NCBI GenBank assembly: GCA_033807695.1
Contig: CM066307.1
Span: forward strand, 868,001 to 932,000
DNA length: 64,000 nucleotides
DNA from: Daedaleopsis sinensis
Taxonomy: Eukaryota > Basidiomycota > Agaricomycetes > Polyporales > Polyporaceae
Direction: 5' to 3'
In this document: positions 12,338 to 23,989 of the stretch, piece after piece
Position numbering within the stretch: position 1 is the stretch's first letter
Layout of the letters: every line of letters starts with the position of its first letter
The notes under the pieces: generated by a model
Database searches by the model: none
What the model saw: only the letters and a program-made list of their open reading frames with translations
Told to the model about the DNA's origin: nothing
Program-made: the position numbers and the translations under genes

Positions 12338-12474
12338 CCAGACGGGGTGCCCAGATTTATAGCTCCCTCGGATGCTGTAACGCCTGTCAGTCCTCCATGC
12401 CGGAAGAGCATGAGAGCGATCTGCAATCCAGGCTCGTTAATCAATCAAAACTATGCCAAGATACAGCAAAACAA

Positions 12475-12574
12475 TGGACACTGTGGGGTTCGAACCCACG
12501 ACCGCACGCAAGCATTCAAGGCTCATATCAGATGAACATGCAAAGCGTGCGCGCTACCACTGTGCCAAGCGCCC
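12475..12574 (-). tRNA. tRNA-Ala(UGC) with intron
   Basis: The cloverleaf folds by hand. The acceptor GGGCGCT pairs with AGTGTCC (two G-U pairs) before discriminator A. The D arm is GCAC/GCGC with one mismatch, the anticodon stem CACGC/GCGTG, and the T arm GTGGG-TTCGAAC-CCCAC. The loop reads TT-TGC-A, giving anticodon UGC (alanine), and a 28-nt intron follows position 37 in the standard place. The B box GGTTCGAACC is perfect. Removing the intron leaves 72 nt. Confidence 0.85.
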
Positions 12575-13315
12575 CATGTATAGTAGCTTGTATTTGTTCT
12601 CCTAGTGTCGGTTATCCTTGATGGATGAAGCCTTGTCTTGCAACTGGCAACTGCCAACGGGTGTGTAGCAGGTTTGTAGTAGCTCGCATGCCAGAAAGTC
12701 ACTTGGCCAGTATACACATGTGAGAGCAGCCACGATACGTTGGAGGCAGTAAGATTCTGGACATACCTAATGTCCCCCACTCGTCTCCTCCCTAAACCTT
12801 AGACGTCTATCCCGATCCGGCGAGCCACCTACCAACTTGAATGCGACGACCCCGGGGGTCTGTTGTCTCCCCTAGGCAGACGATGTACAGGTCCTATTGA
12901 ACGGGGGGGCGGACGGACCTGTCTAACGTCTGTAAGCGAGGTGCCAATGATGCTAGTGATCATCCGGTGAGCCATGTACGAGCACGTTGTCGACATCAAC
13001 AGTGCGACTCGGGAATGTGGTGATAACACGGAAGATTTGACGGATGATAGACAATAAGAACTCGCTTCCTTGATGAATACCAGTAGTTACCTACAACATG
13101 CATCAGGATGCCATGGCCTACGGTCATAGTATATCCTCATAACTGGCACGACTCAGAGAGCTCAACCTCTGCTCCTGGATGACTTGGATGCGTTGTGAAC
13201 ATCCTCTAGAAAGCGTCAGGAAAGACTCAGAAAGGTATGGGATGGACGCACGACGACTACACCTTCAGTACCGACATTCACTCCGTGTCCTCCCAGCGTC
13301 CCAGCGGCGGGGTCA
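12575..13315. other. Intergenic between tRNA and DUF1295 gene
   Basis: No supported gene. It includes the 3' flank of the minus-strand reductase gene. Confidence 0.4.
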
Positions 13316-14710
13316 TTACCGAGATGGGCGACGGTAATCGCCTTTGACGCCAATGAAAGGCCAGAAGATTGGGACAGTCCTGTATAACGAAACGGAGTGT
13401 TACCAGATACTGTCCATGCAATCCAACGGGAAACACAACCTGAATGACGGGTCAAACACTCACCGTTTATACTCCTGCCACTTGGGATCGTCCCGGAATT
13501 TCTTGTTCCCTGCTGCCTAGATGAATAAGGATGTGATGAGAAGCCGATTGCAAGATAGTGATTAAACCATGTTAGTACCTCCAACGGTGGGACACCAGAT
13601 ACACGAGTCAGGAGGAACCAAGTCAATAAGGGACTGGCACCAGCTAGGAGCCACGACCCTCTCGGGAAAAGGGGGGAGTTCAGAGACCGGCATGACAACA
13701 GCCACATTCCAATACCAAGGCCGACCTCCCCGACATAGCTGAGCATGATCGATGCGGTAAGTACAGATCGAAGCAATGGTACGGCGCACACGCACTTTGG
13801 GTGACGGCTAATACTCCATAGACCCGTAGTAATGAACTTTTCATCGTGCTCCTTGTTATTCTTCGCGTGACGCCATTGAGACTTTTGATGGTCGGCAACT
13901 GCAGTGCGAAGCCTGGTTCCGAGGGCATCCCCAAATGTGCTTAACAAGTCGACATACCTATCTCAAATACCCACGAGCCAGCCCAGAGCGCAACGCCCAC
14001 GTAGTCTAGCGGTCCCATTTTGGGATGGTTGACGGGAGCTAGCGTGTTCATCTACGGGCGAAGTCATGGATGTTATCCATCACGACTTTCGATCTCATTG
14101 AGCACGCTTACCATGTAAACGGGCAAGCCTACAACAAAGACCCACGTCGCTATATGCGTTGCATTAGAGCCACTACTACATGTTGAGTTATTTCGACGTA
14201 CCCTGTGCCATCCAAAATGCCGTGAACTTGGCAGGCTGATGTTTCACTTCGTCGAATCGCGAATCGCCTCCAGCTTTCATGGCTCTCTGAACACCAGGAC
14301 GTTCAGGAAAATCCATATATGCGTCTTCAAACCACTTACCGAGAATAGAAACGTTCCCAGCCTCACGGACCACGCAAGAATTGCTGCGTTGACCAGAATT
14401 TGTCTCGGTGCAAAGTGTGTTATAGGCGGGAGCGTTGCAGTGGGAATACGGTCCCAGAACGTCGCCTTAAGATGAGGATAGTAGAGGGAAATCAGTGTTG
14501 TCGAGATAAATCCTATCGAGCCACCAAGATCGTAAAACATCTCGTTGGCTTGGGGAACAAAGATAGCCGCGAGTACTATGAGCGCAGATAGTCAGCCCGG
14601 CACTTGAACAGGGCACAACTCGTCGAAGTCAACCCTCAACTAGGATACTAACCTGATTGCAGTCCATATGCCGATACAAGCGATGGCAGTAGCCTTGAGA
14701 ATAGAGGCAT
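13316..14710 (-). CDS. DUF1295 / steroid 5-alpha-reductase-like membrane protein
   Basis: A predicted integral membrane protein of about 296 residues related to the DUF1295 and 3-oxo-5-alpha-steroid 4-dehydrogenase C-terminal families. Nine exons: 14710-14653, 14575-14340, 14286-14202, 14149-14112, 14051-13958, 13898-13796, 13738-13579, 13516-13464 and 13379-13316. They sum to 891 nt, a multiple of three. Landmarks are FYDLGGSIGF, GGDSRFDEVK, MGPLDYVGVALWAGSW, and the family signature around NKEHDEKFITTGLWSISRHP followed by NYVGEV; near the C-terminus comes KFRDDPKWQEYK. Several hydrophobic segments are visible. The start MPLFSRLLPSLVSAYG was chosen because it matches the usual family N-terminus; an upstream ATG in the same region is out of frame. 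A lipid or sterol double-bond reductase role is the family expectation; the substrate is unknown. Confidence 0.85.
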
Positions 14711-15118
14711 TTCGTCCGCACTGATACTGAGTACTGTAGCCTGAGGGAAGAGTATCTGTATACGAGATGGTGATGGTGTCTGGTGAGGAGCAGTATACCT
14801 TGCTGAGCCTCCGTCATGCAACCGGTCACCTCAAGCGTCTATCTTGACGCGTCTGCTACACGGTCACGTGCTGCTCGCGATGTCCACCGCATAATGACGT
14901 CACTATAGGCAGACATCGCATCGGGTCGAGATTGACAATGGTCAAGGAATAATATTCAAATATTCACGACTCGGACGTGTATTAGATCCCAACTTCCTGC
15001 TACTTGCAGTTCTAGCCCAGCAAACAATGTACACATTGCTCGCCTAAATGGACCTCGTGTCGAGCAAGCAATCTCCTTGGTATAGGCTTGACAGGCGTGC
15101 ACCAAACGCGGTAAGTTA
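14711..15118. other. Intergenic, nothing seen
   Basis: Short gap between the reductase start and the M35 3' end, both on the minus strand. It must hold the reductase promoter, but no clear TATA box is visible. Confidence 0.4.
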
Positions 15119-16519
15119 CTAGACAGTACTGTCTGCGTTCACAGAGAAGTACTCGTAGTTGCATGCGTTCCTGACCGCGCTGTTGGGGTTTGACTTCGCG
15201 AGGTCTTGGCTAGGAATCACGCCATACGCGATGTCCACCGTCCCTCCGTTCTTAGTGAAGTGGCTAGCCTGGTTCACAAATGATCAATCTGTTGAAGCCG
15301 GTACGCGCACTCGTTCATCTAACTTACCTCGTGGACAAGAGTGGACGCCTTCGAATCGTACCCAGACACTGCAGCTTTGAAGAACTCGTCACACAGGTAG
15401 ACGATACCGTAGCTATCCGAAGTTCTAGTCATCAGCATGGAATGCGGAAACTGCGAAAGAGACTTCATCATGATGCTCACTTGAGAGAAATTACGTATGC
15501 GTAGTCACCCTCCTCGCAATTGGGCGCGGAGGAGTGACAGTTGTACGTGAAGCTTGCGAACTGGTTCGTCACAAGGTTGGTGAACTCATTCGTGACTTTC
15601 TGCACGTTCTGCGAGCTACTTTTCCCGAACCACTTGGTGTAGAGAGCTCCGGAGCCGCCGTTCTTCCTGACATAGCTATTGAATGCGTGATTATTTCGTC
15701 AGAGGCCATTGAGTAACATTGACAGAAAAGAAGGACCTCACTCTCTGGCAGCGGCAATGTATCTGTTCGTGACCGGGATAGCGCTCTGGATGGCGCGAGT
15801 CTCTGCAGAGGTACATCCGGCCATCGGCGTGGGGACTTGTATGGCAGCATGCAATGTCTTGAACTTCATGTTCGAAGGAACTTGTATCTCCATCTGTTCA
15901 TGCACGACAGTCGCCGTTGTGTATGCGACCTCTCCGGTGCCTGGGTTGACAGTGTAGAGCGCAGCACCAGCATCTGCGAGCTTTATCTGGGCTTTGTTGT
16001 TCAAGTTAGACAGGTCGTACGCGTCGGCTACTGCAAGTAAAATGATGTCAGGAGTTGTATGAGCATTTACGAGCCAGAGTCACATACAGTCATGGTGGAC
16101 AGTGGCACTCTCCCCCGGGCCAAGGACCAGGATGGACGACGAATTACCAGTCTTCACCACTGCCTCGGGAGACCATTTAGCCTGTCAATGAGGGACACAA
16201 GGTTAGCCTTGACTAAAGCTCGCATTCTTGCTGTGATTGTCACCTTCAATCCATTGAAGGGGGCGGTATGCCCCAGAGCATCGACAATATCGAAGTTCCT
16301 CGTGCGCGGTCTGAGGATGCCGGTATGCTTTAGGATGAAGACGGGTTCTTTGCCACTGTTGATGATAGTAGTGTTCGCGAAGAGGCCTCCCATGTCGGGG
16401 TCGACGCTCGGCGTGGCAACGTGCACGACGAGGTTCGGGTTCGCATCCGTGGCCGCATGCGCATGGTCTACCAAGACAGAGAGCGCGAGGAAGACAAAAG
16501 AGATGAGCTTTGAATGCAT
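15119..16519 (-). CDS. Secreted deuterolysin-type (M35) metalloprotease
   Basis: A zinc endopeptidase of the M35 family, about 362 residues. Exons are 16519-16244, 16181-16088, 16030-15742, 15675-15481, 15412-15328 and 15268-15119; they sum to 1089 nt, a multiple of three. It starts with a signal peptide (MHSKLISFVFLALSVLVDHA), then a prodomain including GPGESATVHHDLADAYDL. The catalytic part contains AGCTSAETRAIQSAI, a WFG block, DYAYVISLNYGIVYLCDEFF, then LVHEASHFTKNGG. HEASH is the HExxH zinc site, split by an intron after HE. GTVD in the following exon corresponds to the GTxD motif that supplies the aspartate zinc ligand. All expected catalytic residues are present, so the enzyme should be active outside the cell. 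Confidence 0.9.
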
Positions 16520-16598
16520 GCTGGTAAGTCCGTAGACGAAGATTGGCTGAGCTGAGGATGGCTGAGTCGTGAGCTCGTCGGCAGAGAAAGATTGCCCG

Positions 16599-16606
16599 TA
16601 TTTATA
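16599..16606 (-). promoter_or_regulatory. TATA box of the M35 gene
   Basis: Read on the minus strand this is TATAAATA, about 80-87 bp upstream of the protease ATG. Confidence 0.6.
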
Positions 16607-16619
16607 CAATGAGGTTCGG

Positions 16620-17541
16620 TCGGCCTTTACCCAAGAATGGGACTTCGCAAGTCGTCGTCTCTAGCTTGTCTAGCTACAGACGTGTTCCATAAGTTGAGCA
16701 ATCATATGTTGACGTCCTTTGGTAGCTTGTCAAGCTTCAAGCTCAGACCCGGGGCGTGGTCTATCCCGAAGCGGTAATGGCAACGAATAAGAAACATTGA
16801 GATGTTCGTCAAATACTAATCACACTTCGTTGAATTAGCTTGAAAAGGATAGATACATACCGTAGTGCAAGTTGCATGATGTCCGCAAATGTCAGCAAAC
16901 GTTGCATTTAAAACGCTTCGTGAGCACTGAAGCACTCGGAAGACTTGAAGTTGAACTTGAATGAGCGAGTAGTAAAGCGAGGAACGTCCTCGGAAGCTAG
17001 TACTTGTACTTCCAGACACAGAGTACTCGGACAGCACAAGACATCTGTCCGAGGAGTCTCAAGGACCGGAAGGAATCCCACTTGTGGGACATGGCGACTT
17101 CATCATCTGTACTAGATCAAGGCTCCGAGTCGGATCCACTTGAATCGCAACGTTGGTGTCAGTAAGTCAAGGTTGAAACGTTGAAGCTTGAAGAGTACAC
17201 TCACCATCATGAAAGCTGCCCCAACATCAGATCAAAGTATTCCCGCATTTGAATGCCATGCTGCCAGCCTCCGCGCACGGTGCGCATGGCATTTGTGCCA
17301 GAGGCTCATTTTGAGATGTGCCGCTGCTGGCAAGTGGGTCATAATAATGAAACCACATGACAGAGTCGCCGCCGCCGCCATTTTGCTGCGTAGGTGTTGA
17401 GCGTAGAACCTTTGGAGATGCGACGGATTACTAGGCGGTCGAGTATGCAATGTCACTCACTGTTGGCACTGGGCAGGCGAGGCTTGTAAACACGCTCACG
17501 TGCTCCTGGACATTCGTGTGAACCGTGTCGCGCCTCGAATC
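16620..17541. other. Intergenic, nothing seen
   Basis: No frame with motifs or splice support. Repeated short GAAGCTTGAAG-like and ACTTGAAG words near 16.9-17.2 kb suggest weak local repetition. Confidence 0.35.
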
Positions 17542-18322
17542 ATGAACCGACTCCAAACCCGCGACGACCACCGCGTACATACACCCTCCTCAGTGTCCTC
17601 ACAAATGCCTGCTCTACCTGAAAACGCGGAAGTTATCTCCATCAGCAGCGACAGCGAGCAAGAGGAGCAACAGTCCGAGTCCCGGAGTGGGCCAGCTTAT
17701 GCGCTGCATGCGCTTGACGCCGCCTCGCGCGCCCAGTTGCGAGCCGCTATCGCGACTGGGCCAGAAGATCGCGTCAGAGACGCGTTTGAAGTCCTCGTCG
17801 GCAGCTTACCTGTCGTCCCGGAGCAAGTTTTCCGGATGCTGGTTGCCATTCAAGCACACCATGTCGAAGAAACATCCGAGGACGAGGACGAGGAAGAGGA
17901 AGAAGACGAGAAAGGGGATGGGCGATCTATAAAGGCACGACGTGTAGAGCTGGTACCGCGATGGCAGATATGTCGGAGTTGCCAGGAAGAGTTCGACGCG
18001 GGGACCCCCCGGGTCCATGGGGAATGTACCTTCCATTCCGGTGAGTGCGAGTCGCGATGCTCATTATACTCAAGGACTACTATCGAAGTTCTCTGACATA
18101 TGGGTGTATGCGCTAGGCGAGCTCGAGGTAAACGAAGAAGAGTTCGCCGACTGGGACGAGCGCTGTCATGGACCGATGGACACGGAAGAAAATCGACAAG
18201 AGTATCCGGAGAACTTCACATGGACGTGTTGTGAAGAAAGCGGGGTTGCCGAAGGATGCGAGAAAGCTAGGCATGAACCTGAGCTTCAACAGGACCGGCG
18301 CAAGAGAGCACGGTACTATTGA
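17542..18322 (+). CDS. Acidic protein with Cys cluster, unknown function
   Basis: A two-exon gene (17542-18040 and 18117-18322, 705 nt, 234 residues). The N-terminal part carries VISISSDSEQEEQQ, a possible SUMO-interacting/acidic patch, then a conserved-looking segment about an ALDAASRAQLR helix, then a long Glu/Asp tract (EETSEDEDEEEEEDE). The C-terminal part has paired cysteines and histidines: WQICRSCQEEFDAG, GECTFHSGELEV, DERCHGPMDT and FTWTCCEESG, followed by a CEKARHEPEL block and a basic end. This spacing is typical of a small zinc-binding domain seen in many Agaricomycete proteins; I cannot name it. Nuclear location is plausible. ATGs at 17542 and 17605 are both possible starts. Confidence 0.7.
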
Positions 18323-18506
18323 TTGTTAGCGAAGTCTTAGCTTTCAACCTTTTTTGTTGCTGCCCTCTTTGAAAACGCTTATACTAGTGATCTTGCTGCA
18401 AGCTCGATGACGGCGGGCCCGGGAGTTTGACCTGAGGCCTGATTCATGGTGTCCGACACGACTCCGGGCGTGATCCCACCACCATCATCATCAACATTTT
18501 ACACTC

Positions 18507-18885
18507 GTGTTGCTCCAATTGCCTCCGTCATCCGGCTGCGCAGAGGTGACTGCACTTAGTAGCGATAGCAAGCAGGACAACCTTGCTAGCCGCGTGATCA
18601 AAACAGTCTACTCACAGTACTATGCGCTCGATGACGCGTCGCGCGTCCACCTTCCGCTTGCCATCGAGACTGGACCCGAATCTGGTGTCAGAGACGCATT
18701 CGACGCGTTTGTCAACAGCACGTAGGGCCTGCTGGGGCGATGCTCCTCGCCGTCTAGACACCGTCTCGTCAGACGAGGATTCCGAGGATGATGAAATTGA
18801 TCAAGACCCAGACGAGATGTGCAAGGTCAGGTACCACAAGCCGGAGCCGCAGCATATACGACGGAAGAGAGAGCGGCACTATTGA
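18507..18885 (+). pseudogene. Decayed copy of the neighbouring Cys-cluster gene
   Basis: The region encodes ALSSDSKQDN, then YALDDASRVHLPLAIETGPE and VRDAFDAFV, clearly related to the ALDAASRAQLR segment of the upstream gene. It then hits a stop after 72 codons. A second frame resumes with SSDEDSEDDEIDQDPDE and ends RRKRERHY, like the RRKRARYY end of the intact gene. The whole zinc-binding part is missing. This is a tandem duplicate with an internal deletion and a frameshift. Confidence 0.7.
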
Positions 18886-19044
18886 ACCTGGATAGGCCTC
18901 CGTACATCTCCAAGACTACGCGTAAATTGGAACACCCGCAGTTCCTGCTCCTCGTTCAACGATACAAGTTGCCTCTCAGCCTCAGCTACGAAAGAGGTAA
19001 CATTCGTGAATCCATGTCCTTGAAGAACCAAGCATACCAGATGT

Positions 19045-19225
19045 ACTTACCTCGTGGACAATCGTAGAAGCCTGAGAGTCGTATTCCCGAGGAAACTGCG
19101 GAAAAAGACGGGGCAACTACTTCATGACCCCAAAGCATTGATAGGACAGCTATCACAGTCATCATACAAGTTCATATGGATACACTTACTCGTCGGGGAC
19201 AACATAGGCGTAGTTCCAGCCTGGC
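19045..19225 (-). pseudogene. Fragments of an M35 protease gene
   Basis: On the minus strand, NYAYVVPDE followed by a splice-donor-like GTAAGT (about 19185-19215) and EYDSQASTIVHE followed by GTAAGT (about 19043-19090) match the DYAYV and GYDSKASTLVHE exon ends of the intact protease at 15.3-15.5 kb. The flanking exons, including the second half of HExxH, are gone. It lies beside the decayed Cys-cluster copy, so one segmental duplication may have carried both genes. Confidence 0.65.
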
Positions 19226-20032
19226 ACTGATGCCTGAGGCCTGAGGCCTCAGCCCGTCGCTAGCGACACCTGCCATAAGAAGGGTGTATCATATCACGCA
19301 ATTGTGCTCCTCACTATGTCTAGGTGCCTAGAGAGGGCTGCTGCTTTCAGTTAACCACGATGAGGCGCCAAACCAGTCTTTCATACAACTTCTCCGAAAA
19401 CTTGTGATACGTAGGGCCCTCCGGGCAGACCTGGACACGATCGGTTTGGTCCACTTGAAGGCGGATGACAAAGCTCAATTGAACTGAGTTGGACTTCACG
19501 TGTCATTGACCAAATGGGGTTCGCTGTGTCTAGACTGTGGTCCATCCCGCAGTAGGTTTTATGGGCGCCGGTTCGACCTTATGTAGTAGTCGGTTCACTC
19601 TGTTAGGTTATTATTTTATCGCCATCGGGAGGAAGAGATCTGCAGCGAGATCCGTTACCACAGCTTCGGGTCGTCATATCGTTGCCGCGATTCTCGTCGT
19701 GCCTCCTACTACATCTGTATGTCCCAAGTCATATAACTCGTCCCTTGCTCACGGACATCGTCGAGGCACTCTATGTAGCGGACGAGCGACTTGCGTGGTC
19801 CATACGACACGCTGGTGGGCGAAATGCCGGTAGGTGCCAGCAATGTGCATTTTTCCCGACTTGAACCTTCTTGATCGTCCTCGCGAGAATGCCGCTGACC
19901 TTTCCGTTCTTCTGAGCCAGGGACGACGCGTACGTACGTACTCGCCCACGCGAGTATTCATACTAAATATATGCTGCAGCACGAACGTGCTGCGCCCTCT
20001 CCCTTCTGCATGCTCTTCAACGTCCCACCGCC
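19226..20032. other. Intergenic, nothing seen
   Basis: No supported gene. A small direct duplication of TGAGGCC-type words lies at about 19233-19252. Confidence 0.35.
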
Positions 20033-20909
20033 ATGATCGTCACTCCTATGGATTACCTCTGCGAGAAGAGCACGAGCGGGGCGAGCGTTGAAGAGTGAGT
20101 GGAGTCTTTGCTGGAAAGGGGGAAGCTAATGTCCTGCAGCCCGGATCGGAATTCTGGAGAAGCCAACGATAGTGCGCCGTTGTCCCCTGCCCTCGCTGCG
20201 GAGAACGGTGAGGAGGGGGGCGAGTTGGACCCTCCCCCCTACCTTCCCTCTCCTCTTCTCCTTCAGCTGTCCTCGCCCACGCCATCTGAGCCTTCGTCCC
20301 ATCAATACCCCCTCCTTCCAGCTGGTTGGCAGCCTGCCATCGATGGCTCCACGTGGGCCCTGCCATACATCGACAACTACCCAATCCCGTGCGCTGTCAA
20401 GACCCAGTCCGACGTTTTGTGAGTATACCCCGCCACCGCGCAGTCCCCCGACTTTGCTGACTGCTCTTAAGCGTTCCAGACATCACCGAATATGCAGAGG
20501 ACGTGCACATGAACGGAGACGTGACGTCGTAAGTGTGTGCTGTACTGCGGCGATGTCGTGCTGACTTTGCGACAGGGCCACACCAGGGGCATGCATGTTC
20601 GAAACGAGCAACGGCCGTACTGCTTGCTTCGTCGTTCCCGCGTCGACCCCGATCGCATTCCTGTCAAGCACCGATGGGAGGATTGTAGGGTACATTCACG
20701 TACGTCCCGTCATGTTCAGACGCACGACCCCTCTCGTCGGTACCAGTACGGAGGGTCGCGGAGACGGTCATGATGACAACGGAGCTCCAACATTCGGATT
20801 TTCCCTCCGGTACGTTGGATTGGGGGACGACCCACAAGTTTCGGTGTTCCACACTACGGTCATCAAGGCCCCCTCCCTCGTGCCTAAGCCGGTGTATGTG
20901 TCACCGTGA
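20033..20909 (+). CDS. Unknown four-exon gene
   Basis: Exons 20033-20094, 20140-20418, 20472-20528 and 20576-20909 join in frame (732 nt, 243 residues) through good GT-AG junctions. The N-terminal half is rich in Pro, Ser and Glu (GEEGGELDPPPYLPSP). The C-terminal half is predicted beta-rich: TACFVVPASTPIAFLSSTDG, IVGYIHVRPVMFRR, FGFSLRYVGLGDDP and QVSVFHTTVIKAP. I do not recognise a domain. There is no signal peptide and no membrane segment. It marks the left shoulder of the accessory island. The intron pattern is the main evidence that it is a real gene. Confidence 0.6.
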
Positions 20910-23630
20910 AGAAACGGGTACTGTGATCTGAGGTTGGTGTACGCTCTCATGCAATGGTGATCGAACAAGTAGGTGAGTTTTGACAACATCATACAGACGA
21001 GCGTTGTAACTGACGTGTGCGTCCTGTCCTCCTCAGTCGATTTGATGGTCTGAACTTGTATTGCAGCCTAGCGACATGATAATGCATCGTATATTTCTTG
21101 GTTATGTTCGTCGCCAGAGCCACACAGTACGAAGCACGTGGATAAGGTCGTAATGTCTGCCCACTTGGACGGGCTGCTGCACGCGAACAGTACTACTTAC
21201 TTACGTTGCGAGTACCGTACATGTACTGTATCTCCCCGCACATACGTAGGCGACAAAACAGAGCTGGCCTGCCGCAGTTGCTGAACATACGACTCGGCCC
21301 GCCCCAGCAAAGACCCCGAATGTTCAGTGAGAGCTTTGATCCCGAAACGTCGGATTCCGCGTTACTATATGCGGCTGAGTTGTCGTACCACCTGCCATAC
21401 AGGGCAAATTCGCGAGCAGATATCGAGCACCTGCTTAACTTTTGACCTCCAACGCGGCCGTATTTGGTGATCCGCGCGGGTGACTTTCTCAGTCTTACCA
21501 GTAACGTCACCTGCTTTGTAATCATTTCTAGTAGCGGCGCTGAGTGGCACTGTATCGATGTCGTTGATCACAGCACTCGAGCCAGTTAGTTGCTCGTAAG
21601 TACAACATACCAGACCATACCGGGTCTCCGGCGGTGGCAGATCCCCCAGGTACCGGACGCGTATCCACCTCGGGCATGCGAACAGACGTTGGCTTGCCTC
21701 AGCAGGGCGTGCTATGACATGCAACTGTCCGATATCAGTTGGGCACGCGGCAAGTAAGTACCTCAGCGGTCCTCGAGATGACTGCAGAATCTGCTGATCT
21801 GCCGCGTAGTGCCTACACAAGCGAGCTCGGAGAGCAGATCCGGCAGGACCCGTCCGTAATCGCGACGGATGTTCGTTGGGACTACACCCCCATGTCGACG
21901 AATTAGAACAGGCGGGCTGCATGCCCGACGTAGCCAAGAAACAGGACGACGGAGATCGAACTAACCACCGCGGACGGACTGGCCTCTACTAGCCTGCACG
22001 GCTGCATACGGGTCTGCGCACAGAAATGAACGGCGCGCGCCGAGCGGGTGCGGGGATGTCCCGAGTACCTTGCTTATCTACTTCCCGATCGTAATGCACC
22101 CCTGCAGCGCCAAAGAGTGTGCGCCCTAACACAGCTAACTAGATCGCGGTGTGCGCGTCAACAATCGACAGTCCGCGCGTCAGCCTTCTCAATATTCGGG
22201 AGCGGCGGTCGCACGCACACTTCTCACTGTTCCAGAGACGCCCATTGCATTGGCATCGCGTAGTTTCTGCATGCGAGGAGGACGTGCCATATCCTCCTGC
22301 CGGGTCGTGAGGAGAATATCGCACGTCGAGTCGCCTCGGACGTGATAGCCTTCATACAATAGGTTCTTGGAAGCGGCTTGTACCGCATTTTCCACCTCAC
22401 GACGACGTCCCAAGCACGTATATGTCTACCAGAACACGCGAAGCGCTGTCCGTGTCCACCAAGTTTACTCGAAGACCAGTACTTAAGGAGCTTGAAGTGC
22501 TCGAAGAACGTGCATTGAGTAATCGCTCTCCCGAGGCAAGAGGGAGGGGTAGCGAAAGCGACAGACCTGGCAAAGGCCCTCCTCTCGCCGAGGCATCAGC
22601 CGCCAGCGGCGCCGGTGGACTATCTACTGAGCTTCATGTCCGGTAGGCATGCTCTCTCTCACTGCTAACGACGGTCTTAGCGGAACAACCGGGATTTACT
22701 CCGGAGACCCATAGGCTCATTTGCTGATTGCCGATAGCCGATCCGGTATGGGCAGTACGGCGCTCTGGACCACTGGATGATTCTGCACTCGACGAACCAC
22801 AACGGAAAGAGCTCCGAGTCGAACACAGTGTCTCGGAGTCTCTAGTCGTGTGGCACGCAGCCTCTGGGAGGGCAGATCCCAAAGCGACCTTACCGTCCCA
22901 CCCGGTCCGAATCCCGTGCGGCAGATCCGATACAATGATTACAATGATATTTGCGGTCTCTTTCATCGATACAATGTCGACATGGCGTCGACCGATGCAT
23001 GGTATGGGCTGGTATGGGTCAGCGAAGGTCTCCCATACAACATAAGCGAGGCAGACGAGGGTAGTAGACGGGGGGACAACATTGATCACCACTTCAGCTT
23101 GCGATCGGAGAACACGCGATACATATACTGTGGGATATGGAGGACCGTCACTTAAGGGTCAAGACGCACGGGGCCGACTAGTCCCGCACCTATCCGTTCT
23201 GGCGCTGGTACCCGTTCTACAGGTCCATACACCGTGCGCTTATCTGTCCCCGCGAGGAATCACCCGACCTGTTCTGCCCCTACTGGTTCTCCTTCTTCTC
23301 CTGAGTGTTATGGAAGGTCGGTGAAGGACCTGCAGAACGTCGGGAGCAGGGACCAGAGCGCGATGTCTAGTCCCACGAAAGGAGGCCGCGTATCCAGTAC
23401 GCTTGCAATAATCCATAACTAGTATATGTCGACGTGGTGTAGTACAGACTGTAAGAGCGAATGGGCCAAGGACGAGCAGTTGTGAGAGGTGGGGACAGCT
23501 GTAGCTATGTTGATCTCTTCCGTATACGAACACGATGTATGGGCAATATGGCACGGAGGGGGCATAATATCGGTACTGGCAGGTAGCACTGTGAGCGGAT
23601 TCAGATATGGTCAAGGGAGGAGATGATCCG
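20910..23630. other. Probable degraded coding sequence, no clear gene
   Basis: Several medium frames look protein-like but have no start, splice or domain support: minus 21.5-21.75 kb, minus 22.2-22.4 kb, and plus 22.73-23.05 kb. The last contains SDTMITMIFAVSFI, resembling the GDAVAISFTLIYVVG block of the gene at 35-37 kb. They may be remnants of island gene families. Confidence 0.35.
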
Positions 23631-23631
23631 G

Positions 23632-23706
23632 TTCTGTAAGACATACAAGGACGTAAATGATCGGGCCGATTCTGTAAGACATACTAGGACGTAAACAGTC
23701 GGGCCG
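23632..23706. repeat. 38-bp tandem duplication
   Basis: Two head-to-tail copies (23632-23668 and 23670-23706) of a unit beginning TTCTGTAAGACATAC and ending CGGGCCG, with a few differences between them. Confidence 0.8.
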
Positions 23707-23989
23707 TCCATCATCCCGAGACCTCGGGAGGGAGCTGCATCAGAGCGTTGGGATCTATCAGATACAGTAACCAGTGAGACTGTTTCAGCATGCACGGGAT
23801 GAAGTAACTCAACTGAATGTACACGCGAGACATAGCGGAGTAGATGAGAAGATGCGAGGGAAGGAGCGAATGAATCTGTGTCCCTTGTTGTCAAGTGAGA
23901 CCATGTCTTGATGGACCACTGCGTGCTGTAGCCTAACATACAATAGATGAGTGTCGTCCATGTGGAGCGGTGGAACAAGCGGCGCACTG

